Assembly (NCBI RefSeq): GCF_002006995.1 | Contig: NZ_MRUL01000001.1 | Location: 62,001 to 126,000 of the forward strand | DNA from: Izhakiella australiensis | Lineage (GTDB): Bacteria > Pseudomonadota > Gammaproteobacteria > Enterobacterales > Enterobacteriaceae | Length of the DNA stretch: 64,000 nt | Direction: 5' to 3' | Shown: positions 26,275 to 35,558 of the stretch, in pieces | How the letters are laid out: the number at the start of each line of letters is the position of its first letter | How positions within the stretch are numbered: position 1 is the stretch's first letter | Translations under genes and position numbers: made by a program | The notes under the pieces: model-generated | Told to the model about the DNA's origin: nothing | Seen by the model: only the letters and a program-made list of their open reading frames with translations | The model's database searches: none

Positions 26275-27654
26275 TCACCCTTCACTTTCCTCAGCCGCAG
26301 CCTTGTTCTTGCTGCCGGTCGCGAAGTTATAAATAACCAGCAGGGCAAAAATACCGGTAATAATGGCGGTAATGGTGCCTTTATCCATAAAGCGCGCCAT
26401 GTTGCCGAGAATAATTCCCGCTACGCCAAAATCGGTATCTGAGAACATGGTATTGGTCAGCCCCAGCGCACCAAGCACTGGCAGCAAGGCAACGGGCAGG
26501 AAGGTAATTAATATCCCATGGGCGAAGGCCCCCAGGATTGCGCCGCGCTTGCCGCCGGTGGCGTTACCAAATACGCCTGCCGTGGCGCCGCAGAAAAAGT
26601 GCGGCACTACGCCGGGCAGAATCAGCACCCATTTCAGCTGCCCGAGGAAGAACAGGCCCACTAAGCCGCCGACAAAGCTGGAGATAAAGCCAACCAGCAC
26701 CGCATTAGGCGCATAGGGAAAAACGATGGGGCAATCCAGCGCCGGGCGCGCGTTAGGCACCAGCTTTTCCGAAAAGCCGGTGAAGGCCGGGACGATTTCG
26801 GCCAGTATCAGCCTCACGCCTTGCAGGATGATAAACACGCCGGCAGCAAAGGTGATGGCCTGAACGAAAGAGTAAACCAGGTAATTTTGCCCCTGGCTGA
26901 AATGGCTTTCCACATACTGCTGGCCAGCGGATATCGACAGGATTAAATAAATTATCATCATCGTCAGGGAAATAGAGATGGTGCTGTCGCGCAAAAAACT
27001 GAGGTTTTTTGGCATATTCATCTCTTCAGTAGACTTAGATCCTTTGCCGACCAGCGATCCAATCCAGCCGGAAAGGATGTAGCCGATAGTGCCCGTATGG
27101 GCCAGCGCGACCTGATCGTTGCCGATGATTTTGCGCATATGCGGCTGAGCGAGGGCAGGGAACAGCGCCATCATTATGCCCAGCGCCAGAGAGCCGGTAT
27201 AAATCATCTGAACGCCGGTAAAGCCCGCCACTGACAGGATGATCGCCACCATACATGCCATATAAAAGGTGACATGGCCTGATAAGTAGATGTATTTCAG
27301 CCGGGTGAAACGGGCGACGATGATATTCGCCACCATACCGAATGCCATGATCAGCGTGGTCGGCGCGCCGTATTTCGCCAGGGCGATCGAAACCATGGCC
27401 TCATTGTTGGGGATGATCCCCTGTACGTTAAACGCGTGTTTGAAAATATCGCCCAGCGGCGTGAGGGAACTAACCAGCACCGAGGCGCCGCCCGCCAGAA
27501 CTAAAAAGCCAAGGATGGTTTTGACCGTTCCTTTAACGACGTCCGGGAACGGTTTTTTTTGTGCTATCAGGCCGAATAACGCAACCAGCCCTACCAGAAT
27601 GGAAGGGACTTTCATCACGTCTACAACGAACTGTAAAAGGTTTTGGATAAACAT
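26275..27654 (-). CDS. PTS IIC permease, ascorbate (UlaA-like) family
   Basis: 459-residue inner-membrane PTS permease with about 11-12 hydrophobic segments. MKVPSILVGLVALFGLIAQKK, GYILSGWIGSLVGKGSKSTEEM, FPYAPNAVLVGFISSFVGG and GVVPHFFCGATAGVFGNATGGKRGA match UlaA/SgaT-type permeases of the AG superfamily. Length is close to UlaA (465). It is the last gene of a IIA-IIB-IIC operon. No ula catabolic genes (lactonase, decarboxylase, epimerases) are nearby, so the substrate may not be ascorbate. Confidence 0.88.
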   Translation of the reverse strand: MFIQNLLQFVVDVMKVPSILVGLVALFGLIAQKKPFPDVVKGTVKTILGFLVLAGGASVLVSSLTPLGDIFKHAFNVQGIIPNNEAMVSIALAKYGAPTTLIMAFGMVANIIVARFTRLKYIYLSGHVTFYMACMVAIILSVAGFTGVQMIYTGSLALGIMMALFPALAQPHMRKIIGNDQVALAHTGTIGYILSGWIGSLVGKGSKSTEEMNMPKNLSFLRDSTISISLTMMIIYLILSISAGQQYVESHFSQGQNYLVYSFVQAITFAAGVFIILQGVRLILAEIVPAFTGFSEKLVPNARPALDCPIVFPYAPNAVLVGFISSFVGGLVGLFFLGQLKWVLILPGVVPHFFCGATAGVFGNATGGKRGAILGAFAHGILITFLPVALLPVLGALGLTNTMFSDTDFGVAGIILGNMARFMDKGTITAIITGIFALLVIYNFATGSKNKAAAEESEG

Positions 27655-27693
27655 ATTAACCTCAGCGGTAAATGTTTCTGAGCAGTCTGGCGA

Positions 27694-27966
27694 TCACGCT
27701 TTATCAAAGTAATCGCGAATTTTCTGCTCTAACTCTTTGATATCAATGATGCTGTTAACAATGATCATCTTGTTTTCTGGCAGGTTAGCGCTGTAGGCGA
27801 TATCCCTCCCCATAACAAAAACATCGGCAATCTCCGGGGTTACAGAGCCTAAATCGGAGTGCTCAACCTCGGCGGAGATATCAAGGTTCTTCAGAACCTT
27901 TTTAATATTCATTTCCATCATGAAGCTGCTACCAAGACCTGCACCACATACCGCCATGATTTTCAT
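27694..27966 (-). CDS. PTS IIB phosphotransfer protein (UlaB-like)
   Basis: 90-residue cytoplasmic IIB protein. The phosphorylated cysteine is C7 in MAVCGAGLGSSFMMEMN, the standard IIB loop. It passes phosphate from IIA to the substrate crossing IIC. It lies 39 bp upstream of the IIC gene on the same strand. Confidence 0.92.
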   Translation of the reverse strand: MKIMAVCGAGLGSSFMMEMNIKKVLKNLDISAEVEHSDLGSVTPEIADVFVMGRDIAYSANLPENKMIIVNSIIDIKELEQKIRDYFDKA

Positions 27967-28005
27967 GTCATACCTCGTTAGTTGCTATTCAGCGTTCGTC
28001 GGGGG

Positions 28006-28467
28006 TTAACCCGCACCATTTTCCGTCAGTAAAAGAGCAGCCAGCTGCTGCTGGCTGCGGGTATTAAAGATCTGGTTCATTTTCTCATCGTCAGAAAGCA
28101 CTTCCGCCAGCTGCGAAATCATCTCAATGTGGCTGTTGCTGTCCGGAGCGGAGAACATAAAAATGATATCAACGGGATCGTTTTCGCCGGCATTAAAGCT
28201 GATGCCGCAGCCCAGCTTAACCACCGATAATCCGAGCTTTTTAGCGCCCTGTTCGGGCCTGGCATGGGGCATGGCAATGCGCGGCGCGATAACAAAGTAG
28301 GGACCGATTTGCTGCTTTTGCTCAATAATCGTCTCAATGTAACGCTGAGAAATGGCTTCCGTTTGTAACAGCGGTCGGCCCGCCAGCACGATGGCTTCCT
28401 GCCAGTCCGCTACGCTATCAATGTATTGAATAGTGTTTTTGTTCAACCAGTTAGACAGATTTGCCAT
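28006..28467 (-). CDS. PTS IIA phosphotransfer protein (UlaC/mannitol type)
   Basis: 153-residue cytoplasmic protein with the active histidine H68 in RIAMPHARPEQG, typical of the fructose/mannitol IIA fold used in Ula systems. ATG at 28467 gives the normal N-terminus (MANLSNWL); the frame is open to 28524 but adds atypical residues. First gene of the PTS operon and divergent from the GntR gene 493 bp away. Confidence 0.9.
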   Translation of the reverse strand: MANLSNWLNKNTIQYIDSVADWQEAIVLAGRPLLQTEAISQRYIETIIEQKQQIGPYFVIAPRIAMPHARPEQGAKKLGLSVVKLGCGISFNAGENDPVDIIFMFSAPDSNSHIEMISQLAEVLSDDEKMNQIFNTRSQQQLAALLLTENGAG

Positions 28468-28960
28468 GGTATTTTTCCCGCATAAGTCAGAGTAAAACAG
28501 GTTATGACGCTTAGCGCTTTCCACCGCCGGGGCGTTAACAGGCTTTATCGCTAAGCTATCCAGTCATGTTGTGTCTTTTAAACCTCTGCACCCATCGTGC
28601 TTTATGCGGTTTGTCACGGTTTTTTCGCGATGGCAACGTCGGTTTTTAAACTATTAATGTATTAAAATCAGAAAATTAATCCATATTTTCAGTATGGGTA
28701 GTCGCTTTGTGCATCAATTTTAATCCGCTGGTATCACCAGAGAATACCCTCAAGATGTCTAGTCATCTTGATAATGAACCTGGACGTGTACAGATACAAT
28801 ATGTAGGATTAGAATCTATACGGACATGTTGTTATCGAGTGCAAATTCGTTAACTCGATCACATTCTGATACGTCAGGCAAATTTGAAATAATTATCTTC
28901 TGACATATAAGGTTAGCGCCCGGCCGCGCCCGATATGTCCTTCTACACTGAGCAGGAAAC
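28468..28960. other. Regulatory spacer between PTS operon and GntR
   Basis: 493-bp AT-rich spacer with no supported ORF. It holds the 22-bp inverted repeat at 28750-28771 and a weak CRP-like half site (ATCACA near 28857). Promoters for both directions are expected here. Confidence 0.5.
28750..28771. promoter_or_regulatory. Candidate HutC/GntR operator
   Basis: TCAAGATG-TCTAGT-CATCTTGA has 8-bp perfect arms. The core TGTCTAGTCA resembles the TGTxTAxACA operators of HutC-type GntR regulators, and a HutC-type gene is adjacent. Confidence 0.6.
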
Positions 28961-29701
28961 ATGCAGATGATCGATGGCATCACCGAAAAGCAAAAAGAAG
29001 TTGTCGATTACCTGCTGGGCAAAATTAAGCGGGAAGGGCTGCTGCCCGGCGACAGGCTTGATACTGAAATTGCCATTGCCAAAAACATCGGTATTACCCG
29101 CGCTACCGTGCGTGAAGCCACGAGGATCCTGATTGAACAGCAGCGAATTTATCGGGTAAAAGGGTCCGGACTTTTTGTCGGTTCGATCGGCAAGAGTAAT
29201 CATGCAGGCCGCTTCCACGCGCTGTCACCGTTTGATTTTCAGGCGCAGAAGAAGGGCTATAAAGGCGTAAGAAAGGTGATTACCGCCAGCGTAATCAAGG
29301 TGCCTTCTGCGGAAATGGCACAGGCGCTGAGGATTAAAAACAGCGATAAGATCTACAAGATATTGCGCCTGATGTGCTTTAACGATATCCCGGTGGCGCT
29401 GGAGTACATCCATTTGCCGGTCAATATGTTCGAAAGTATGGAATTCAGTAAGCTGGAAATTTCCAAATATTCGTATATTGAGCAGATTACCGCAAAGAAG
29501 GTGCAGCGACGTGAGCAGAATCTTAACGCAATAAACGTCAGCGATCCGCAGCAGCTGACTTTGCTCAAATTGCAGCACAATGCCGCCGCTCTGGAAATTA
29601 ATGAGACGGTTTATCTGGATGATGGAACGCCTTGTGAAGTGAATATCGCCATTATTAACACCCATCTGCTGCAGCTCAGGCAAAACACCGAAAGAACCTA
29701 G
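28961..29701 (+). CDS. GntR-family regulator, HutC/UTRA type
   Basis: 246-residue regulator. The winged helix spans about residues 8-72 with LDTEIAIAKNIGITRATVREATRIL; a UTRA effector domain follows (RVITASVIKVPSAEMAQALRI... to EVNIAII). UTRA domains bind phosphosugars or related small molecules. AGGAAAC precedes the ATG. It is divergent from the PTS IIABC genes, with a matching operator-like repeat between them, so it probably senses the phosphorylated PTS product (inference). A second PTS gene follows on the same strand but has its own LacI regulator. Confidence 0.9.
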   Translation: MQMIDGITEKQKEVVDYLLGKIKREGLLPGDRLDTEIAIAKNIGITRATVREATRILIEQQRIYRVKGSGLFVGSIGKSNHAGRFHALSPFDFQAQKKGYKGVRKVITASVIKVPSAEMAQALRIKNSDKIYKILRLMCFNDIPVALEYIHLPVNMFESMEFSKLEISKYSYIEQITAKKVQRREQNLNAINVSDPQQLTLLKLQHNAAALEINETVYLDDGTPCEVNIAIINTHLLQLRQNTERT

Positions 29702-29889
29702 ATTCTGCTGGTGGCTGGCGCCTTCGGCACCGACGTCCCTTCCAACTTATCGTCCGGTTAAGCCTCCCTCTCTGTTGCCATTAAGCCGCGTCCGGCGGTC
29801 AATTGTCGATCAACTTCAAAAATTCAACATTTCTGCTACGGCAATTTGATATTTCAATTGCGCCGGATTCCGGCGGGTTTCATTATAAG

Positions 29890-29914
29890 TAGAACGTTAT
29901 ACTAGAACGTTCTA
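29890..29914. promoter_or_regulatory. Tandem AGAACGTT operator candidate
   Basis: TAGAACGTT occurs at 29890-29898 and 29903-29911; the second copy is part of the 12-bp palindrome TAGAACGTTCTA (29903-29914). It lies about 50 bp before the PTS IICB start, where the LacI protein encoded downstream could bind (inference). Confidence 0.5.
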
Positions 29915-29965
29915 CTTAACGGCAAAAAACCAATACCTATAAAAAGTCGCACCGGGGGAATCAGC

Positions 29966-31465
29966 ATGAGTCTGATATCAGGTTTTACTAAGTCATTGTC
30001 TAAACTATCAATGATTGGCCGCGCGCTGATGCTGCCAATCTCACTGCTGCCAGCCGCAGGCCTGCTGCTGGCATTTGGCAATAAATTTGATCTACCGCTA
30101 ATGATGAATGCGGGCGGCGTTATCTTCGATAACCTGCCGATGCTGTTCGCCATTGGTTCGGCCGTCGGGTTGGCGTCAGAATCCGGCATCGCGGCGCTTT
30201 CTGCTGCCGTTTCGGTGTTTGTCACCAATATCACCATCGGTACGATGTTGCACATTACCCCGGAAATGGCCGCGCAGGGTGGTAAATACGCCATGGTTGT
30301 CGGCATTCCGACGCTGCAAATGGGGGTCTTTGGCGGACTGATTTGCGGTATTCTCGCCGCCTGGTGCTATAACCGTTTTCACGCCATGCAGCTGCCGGAA
30401 TTTCTTGGCTTCTTTTCCGGCAAGCGTTTTGTCGCGATTGCCACCGCCTTCCTGTCATTTTTACTGGGCCTGGCGCTCCCCTATATCTGGCAGCATATTC
30501 AGGCCGGAATCGATGCGTTATCGGTGGTGGTGAATGGCGATAATCAGGCGGCCTCAACCTTTATATTCGGGCTGGTTGAGCGTGCGCTAATTCCGCTTGG
30601 GCTGCACCATATCTGGTATCCCTCATTCTGGTACTCATTTGGTGATTACACCACGCAAAGCGGCCAGGTTATTCACGGCGACCAGACGATATGGTTCAAA
30701 ATGCTGGAAGAGGGCGTGAAGTCGTTTAGCAGCAATAGCTATCAAAATGCCGGTAAATTTATGCAGGGTGAATTCCCTCTGATGCTGTTTGCGCTGCCCG
30801 CAGCCTGCCTGGCGATGTATCATGAAGCTCACAGCAAAAATAAAAAGATCGCCTTCGGGATTCTGTTTTCTGCTGCCTTAACCTGCTTTCTGACCGGGAT
30901 TACCGAGCCGGTTGAATTCACCTTTATCTTTGTCGCACCCATTTTGTACGTTTTCAACGCCATCATGGCCGGCCTGGCGTATATGACCATGTACCTGCTA
31001 CATGCCCATATCGCAAAATCGTTCTCGGCAGGTTTTATCGACTATCTGTCGTTTGGCATCGTGCCGTCATTTAACGGCTTTGAAACTAACTACCTCAATG
31101 CGGTTATTGTTGGCGTGCCAATGGCGCTGATTTACTATTTCACCTTCCGCTTTGTTATCCGCCGTCTGGATGTCAAAACGCCGGGGCGCACCGAGGTGAC
31201 CGCCGATGCCCGTGATAAAACCGACAGCGAGCTGGCAAAAGAGATCATCAGCCTGCTTGGCGGCGCGCAAAACATCGATTCCGTTGGCGCCTGTATTACC
31301 CGCCTGCGGCTGGAGGTGGTGAAGCGTGAGCTGGTCGACAAAGAGGGACTGGATGATTTGGGCGCCCGTGGCGTGGTGTTCGTCGGCGACAGAGGCATTC
31401 AGATTATTTTTGGCGCGCGAGCGCAATTTATTGCGCAAACCATGTCGACAATGATCGGTAAATAA
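29966..31465 (+). CDS. PTS IICB permease, glucose/GlcNAc/maltose family
   Basis: 499-residue membrane protein with an N-terminal IIC and C-terminal IIB domain. IIC features: ALMLPISLLPAAGLLLAFGNK at the start, the GLHHIWYPSFWY segment and GITEPVEFTFIF near the substrate site. The IIB active cysteine is C443 in SVGACITRLRLEV. No IIA domain is attached, so it must use glucose-type IIA (Crr) supplied elsewhere. No glycosidase or deacetylase is adjacent, so the sugar is not identifiable from context. A LacI gene follows. Confidence 0.92.
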   Translation: MSLISGFTKSLSKLSMIGRALMLPISLLPAAGLLLAFGNKFDLPLMMNAGGVIFDNLPMLFAIGSAVGLASESGIAALSAAVSVFVTNITIGTMLHITPEMAAQGGKYAMVVGIPTLQMGVFGGLICGILAAWCYNRFHAMQLPEFLGFFSGKRFVAIATAFLSFLLGLALPYIWQHIQAGIDALSVVVNGDNQAASTFIFGLVERALIPLGLHHIWYPSFWYSFGDYTTQSGQVIHGDQTIWFKMLEEGVKSFSSNSYQNAGKFMQGEFPLMLFALPAACLAMYHEAHSKNKKIAFGILFSAALTCFLTGITEPVEFTFIFVAPILYVFNAIMAGLAYMTMYLLHAHIAKSFSAGFIDYLSFGIVPSFNGFETNYLNAVIVGVPMALIYYFTFRFVIRRLDVKTPGRTEVTADARDKTDSELAKEIISLLGGAQNIDSVGACITRLRLEVVKRELVDKEGLDDLGARGVVFVGDRGIQIIFGARAQFIAQTMSTMIGK

Positions 31466-31483
31466 ACAGAAAATATTGCTGTT

Positions 31484-31510
31484 GCGTCTCCCGCCCCTTG
31501 CGGGAGACGC
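31484..31510 (+). terminator. Hairpin between IICB and LacI genes
   Basis: Perfect 11-bp stem GCGTCTCCCGC / GCGGGAGACGC with a CCCTT loop, 18 bases after the permease stop, followed by CCTTTATT. Probably a terminator or attenuator limiting lacI expression. Confidence 0.7.
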
Positions 31511-31543
31511 CCTTTATTGGCTTGCATTTTTCAGGGAGTGGAT

Positions 31544-32560
31544 TTGAAAAAAGTCAGTATCATTGATGTCGCGAAACAGGCGGGCGTATCGGTGTCTACC
31601 GTCTCGCTGGTGCTACGCCAGAAAGGCAAAATTTCCGATGCGACTATTGCGAAAGTTCACTCCGTCATCAATGAGTTAGGCTACGTTCATAACGTTGCGG
31701 CCGCCAATTTACGCGCTAACACCTCCAATCTGATCGGCTTAATTCTGCGGGATTTCAGCGACAGCTTCTCTATCAAGGTCATGGCAAGCGTAGTACAGGA
31801 ACTGGAAAAACAAGGGTATATGGTTTTTCTCGGCCAGCCGCTTGATGAGGGCGAGACGCTTGAACGCTGTCTGCTGTCGTTTAAACAGCAGGGCGTTGCC
31901 GGCGTTATCTATCTTTCTTCGGACGTTTCGCGCGCGACGTTACCGACGCGCATCCGTCAGTGCCTTCTACCGCTGGTGGTGGTGTCACAGCTGCAAATGG
32001 AACCGGGATGTAATCTGGTGATGCGCGATAACCGCCAGGCTGCCAGCCTTGCTACCCGCTATTTAATCGGTCGCGGCCATCGCAGCATCGGCTATATCGG
32101 TGGTCAGGAGAGCGATCTGATCCGCCAGCAGCGCCTGCTGGGTTTTCGCAGTGTGCTGAAGCAAAACGGCATGATTTATCGGGAGGAGTCTGCGCCTGCC
32201 TGCAGTGATAATACGCATGCGGTCAGCATCGCAACCCGCCAGCTGCTGGAAAAGAACAACACCATCACGGCATTACTGTGCCACTCGCCGGATGCGATGA
32301 TTGGCTGCATCAGCGGCATTCATCAGGTGGGTCGAACTATCGGCAAAGACGTGTTTCTCACGCAGCAGGTCGCGCTGGTCGGGTTTGAGGACATGCTGCA
32401 CGTTAACCTGACCTCGCCATCATTTACCTATATCTCTTCCGCCAGCGAGGAAGCCGGACGTCAGGCTGCCGCGCTGATGATCCGCAAGTTAAAACAGCCG
32501 GAGCTTGAAACCCAGACGGTTACCCTCTCCGGGCAGCTGATAGCCCGTGAATCTGCCTGA
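31544..32560 (+). CDS. LacI-family transcriptional regulator of PTS gene
   Basis: 338-residue regulator with HTH VSIIDVAKQAGVSVSTVSLVLR at its N-terminus and a PBP-like effector domain (NLIGLILRDFSDSFS, YIGGQESDLIRQQRLLGF, VALVGFEDM). TTG at 31544 is chosen because AGGGAG ends 5 bases before it and the next residues KKVSI are the normal LacI start; the frame is open upstream. The arrangement matches MalI/MalX-type pairs, in which the regulator controls an adjacent IICB, but the orientation is tandem here. Confidence 0.9.
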   Translation: MKKVSIIDVAKQAGVSVSTVSLVLRQKGKISDATIAKVHSVINELGYVHNVAAANLRANTSNLIGLILRDFSDSFSIKVMASVVQELEKQGYMVFLGQPLDEGETLERCLLSFKQQGVAGVIYLSSDVSRATLPTRIRQCLLPLVVVSQLQMEPGCNLVMRDNRQAASLATRYLIGRGHRSIGYIGGQESDLIRQQRLLGFRSVLKQNGMIYREESAPACSDNTHAVSIATRQLLEKNNTITALLCHSPDAMIGCISGIHQVGRTIGKDVFLTQQVALVGFEDMLHVNLTSPSFTYISSASEEAGRQAAALMIRKLKQPELETQTVTLSGQLIARESA

Positions 32561-32827
32561 TTAACCTTCGTGCTGACCGACGCTACCGGCAGCGCGACGA
32601 ACGAAATGAGGGGCAGCCTGACGCCCATGATGACAAAATGATTTGAAGTAGCGTTAACTATCCCTTATTGATTGGCAGAGGATAACGCCTACCTTCCCGC
32701 CGCGTCGTGATGATAAAGTGATTAGCAGCGCGGCCCGGTTTTGGGCGCTATTTTGATCGCTGCCCGGCTAACGTTCTGCGGACAGCTTACTAATTTTTAA
32801 CCTTCCAGGGGGCGAGAAGCCGTATTC

Positions 32828-33550
32828 ATGAGCAAAAATGCCGGTATGTTCGTCACGCCATTCGCCAGCGGCTATTCCACTTCTGCCAACGGGAAAGAAA
32901 CGCAGTCGGCGGTCGCCTATCGTCGGCTTAAAAAGCAGATCCTTGATGGCGCGCTGCCAGCGGGTACCCAACTGCTGGAACATGAGGCAGCGGATCTGCT
33001 GGGGATGAGCAGAACGCCGGTCAGAGAAGCGATGATCCGCCTGCATCAGGATGGCATGGTAGATATTCGTCCTCGCCATGGTATGCGCGTCCTGCCTATC
33101 TCCGCTGACGATATGCAGGAGATTTACGACGTTCTGACTGCCCTTGAGGGTAGCGCTTCCGCGATGCTGGCGGAAAGGGGCCTGACGGCAGAGCAGCTGC
33201 AAGAGTTGCACGCGGCGACCGCCGCGATGGACAACGCGCTGGAGCAGGATGACCTGCAGGCCTGGGCCGACGCTGACGAGCTGTTTCACGCCAAACTTAT
33301 CCAGTTCAGCCAGAATAAGCGCATGATTAATATGGTGGCCCAGCTGTGGGAGCAATCCCACCGGGCGCGGATGCTGACGCTGAAAATGCGCCCACGGCCG
33401 ACCAAATCTAACCGGGAACACCAGGCGCTGATTGAGGCTATTGCCGCCGGCAACGTCAGACAGGCCCGGCAAATACACGAATCTCACCGTAAAAAAGCCA
33501 GTCAGATGCTGGTGGCATTGCTGCGTGAACTCGGTGCAACCCAGATCTGA
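32828..33550 (+). CDS. GntR-family regulator, FCD type
   Basis: 240-residue regulator: an N-terminal disordered stretch of about 28 residues, a winged helix (AVAYRRLKKQILDGALPAGTQLLEHEAADLLGMSRTPVREAMIRL), then an FCD effector domain (EIYDVLTALEGSASAMLAERG...). It precedes an MFS carrier by 268 bp. A 16-bp perfect palindrome stands before the carrier and a close copy stands before the next operon, so this protein is the likely repressor of both (inference). Confidence 0.9.
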   Translation: MSKNAGMFVTPFASGYSTSANGKETQSAVAYRRLKKQILDGALPAGTQLLEHEAADLLGMSRTPVREAMIRLHQDGMVDIRPRHGMRVLPISADDMQEIYDVLTALEGSASAMLAERGLTAEQLQELHAATAAMDNALEQDDLQAWADADELFHAKLIQFSQNKRMINMVAQLWEQSHRARMLTLKMRPRPTKSNREHQALIEAIAAGNVRQARQIHESHRKKASQMLVALLRELGATQI

Positions 33551-33702
33551 GATCCCCGACATTTCATCAGGCTGCAGCGGCTAAGGCCCGGACTGACTGC
33601 CCGTGGCGCTTTCCCTTGCGGCGTCATTTTACTGCTGTTGACCAGGATCACATATCCGTAATTTAGCGAATAATGGCGGATTGACTTAAAACAATGCGCT
33701 AA

Positions 33703-33718
33703 TTAACGTATACGTTAA
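33703..33718. promoter_or_regulatory. Candidate GntR operator, copy 1
   Basis: TTAACGTATACGTTAA is a perfect 16-bp palindrome 101 bp upstream of the MFS start. A 13/16 match occurs at 35201-35216, upstream of the next operon. Confidence 0.65.
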
Positions 33719-33818
33719 CGAGTTTGTTACGTGCTTTTAATGTAACAGCTACAGGAAACAACAATTAACAACATCATGTTTCAAGCGCTTCTCGCTGACA
33801 TAAACGGGAATAATTATT

Positions 33819-35096
33819 ATGACTAAAGCACGCTATGTACTCGTCGGTGTAGCTTTCACCCTTACCGCCCTGCTGTTTGTCGATCGCATCGCTATATCCG
33901 TGGCTAAAGGCCATATTGAGTCGGATTTTGGCCTGACGGATACCCAGTTTGGCTGGATCCTTTCCATGTTCTCGCTGGGCTACGCCCTGTTCCAGTCTCC
34001 CACCGGCGCAATGGCCGATAAATGGGGTCCGCGCTCAATGCTGGCGCTGTTTGTTATTGCATGGTCTGCGCTAACCGGTCTGACCGGCCTGGCCATTGGC
34101 TTTACGTCTCTTCTGGTTGCCCGTTTTCTGTTTGGCATCGCCGAGGCGGGCGCATTTCCGACCTTTGCCCGCGCGATGTACAGCTGGCTACCGGCTGGCG
34201 AGCGCGCGCTTGCCCAGGGGATTAATCTCTCCGGCGCCCGCATTGGCGCCGCTTTCGCGCTGCCTTTCGTTGCCTGGATGCTGGATGCGGCGGGCTGGCG
34301 TGAATCTTTTTATATTCTCTGCGTTGCTGGCATTCTGTGGGCGCTGTGCTGGTATCTCTGGTTCCGCAACGATCCTGCCGACCATCGCTCAATCTCGAAA
34401 GAAGAGCTGAAGTTTATCGAAGAGGGACGTGAAACCAGGCTTGCCAGCGCCGATGAGCGCGTGGTTAACGCTGAACCGGTGGATATGTCGTTTCGTTCAA
34501 AAACCATGTGGCTGCTGATGCTGCAGTACTTTGCCCACAGCTTTACGTTCTATTTTGCGCTGACCTGGCTGTTCCCCTATTTGCAAAAGACCTATGGTCT
34601 GAGCGCGGTGACTACCGGCTTTCTGGCCGGCGCTCCGCTGATCGCCAGCGCGATCGGTAACTGGGTCGGCGGCGCGGTGGTCGATATGCTGTATCGTCGC
34701 GGCTACGGCCTGTGGTCGCGGCGTTTGCCTGCCATCATTGGTTTTATTCTCTCGGCTGGCGGCCTGGTGGGGGCGCTGATGAGCGACTCGGCCTATATGG
34801 CGGTCGCCTGGCTCTGCCTTGCCATGTTTGGCACCGACGTGACCGTACCGCCATCATGGGCGTACTGCATTGACGTTGGGGGTAAAAAGTCCGGTGCCGT
34901 TTCCGGGCGGATGAACATGTGCGGCAACCTGGGCGCATTTCTGACCAGCCTGGCGTTCCCCTACATGCTGGCGGTTTTTGGCAGCACGATGCCGTTTTTC
35001 GCCGCGGCTATCGTGCTCAACCTGATTGCCGCCTATTTCTGGTTCCTGATCGGCAGCAAGCGCAACAGCCAGAGCGTGCTGGTCAAAGCCAGCTAG
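33819..35096 (+). CDS. MFS transporter, anion:cation symporter type
   Basis: 425-residue inner-membrane carrier of about 12 segments. LLFVDRIAISVAKGHIESDFGLTDTQFGWILSMFSLGYALFQ and the inter-domain FRNDPADHRSISKEEL stretch are typical of ACS-family carriers for organic acids and sugar acids. It follows the FCD regulator and precedes an ABM-domain gene and a hydroxyacid dehydrogenase-like gene. A dicarboxylic or hydroxy-acid substrate would fit the neighbours (inference). Confidence 0.9.
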   Translation: MTKARYVLVGVAFTLTALLFVDRIAISVAKGHIESDFGLTDTQFGWILSMFSLGYALFQSPTGAMADKWGPRSMLALFVIAWSALTGLTGLAIGFTSLLVARFLFGIAEAGAFPTFARAMYSWLPAGERALAQGINLSGARIGAAFALPFVAWMLDAAGWRESFYILCVAGILWALCWYLWFRNDPADHRSISKEELKFIEEGRETRLASADERVVNAEPVDMSFRSKTMWLLMLQYFAHSFTFYFALTWLFPYLQKTYGLSAVTTGFLAGAPLIASAIGNWVGGAVVDMLYRRGYGLWSRRLPAIIGFILSAGGLVGALMSDSAYMAVAWLCLAMFGTDVTVPPSWAYCIDVGGKKSGAVSGRMNMCGNLGAFLTSLAFPYMLAVFGSTMPFFAAAIVLNLIAAYFWFLIGSKRNSQSVLVKAS

Positions 35097-35200
35097 CAGC
35101 GAAGCAGATTCAATACCGGCGATCGGACGGTCTGGTGCAGGGATTCTGTTCAGGGTAACAACAGGGTTTGACGCTGCATTTTTACCTCTGAAAGTCGGTA

Positions 35201-35216
35201 TTTTTGTATACGTTAA
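35201..35216. promoter_or_regulatory. Candidate GntR operator, copy 2
   Basis: TTTTTGTATACGTTAA matches copy 1 at 13 of 16 positions, the whole right half being identical. It lies 31 bp before the ABM gene start, overlapping its probable promoter. Confidence 0.55.
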
Positions 35217-35247
35217 TATATTCATTAAGGTGGTTCAGGGTGGCAAT

Positions 35248-35544
35248 ATGCTGATGGTGGTAGTGAAAATGAAGGTTAGCAGCGCGGACTATGCTCGCTT
35301 TAAGCCGCTGCTGGTGGATAACGCCGCCGCGTCGCTGATGGAAGAAGGCTGTTTTTGCTTTGATATCGGCGAGTTGCAGGAGGCATCGCCGGGTAGCCAC
35401 GCGTTTCTGCTCTATGAGGTCTATCAGGACAGAGAGGCGTTTGAGCGGCATCTGACTAGCGCGCATTTCCTCAGTTTCGATCGGCAAACGGCAGCGATGT
35501 TACAGCATAAAGCGATCGCATTTTACCAGCAGATTGGCAAATAA
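35248..35544 (+). CDS. ABM-domain monooxygenase (YgiN-like)
   Basis: 98-residue ferredoxin-like alpha/beta protein: MVVVKMKVSSADYARFKPLLVDNAAASLMEEGCFCFDI, YEVYQDREAFERHLTSAHF. This is the antibiotic-biosynthesis-monooxygenase domain; members are small dimeric quinol or heme oxygenases or scavenging enzymes. ATG at 35248 is preferred over the in-frame GTG at 35230 because it gives the standard start. It is 14 bp upstream of the dehydrogenase gene and almost certainly cotranscribed with it. Confidence 0.82.
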   Translation: MLMVVVKMKVSSADYARFKPLLVDNAAASLMEEGCFCFDIGELQEASPGSHAFLLYEVYQDREAFERHLTSAHFLSFDRQTAAMLQHKAIAFYQQIGK

Positions 35545-35558
35545 CGGCGGGATATCCG

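Noticed and set aside
32768-33562. 264-codon minus-strand ORF
   Set aside because: Antisense to the FCD-type GntR gene; no domain pattern.
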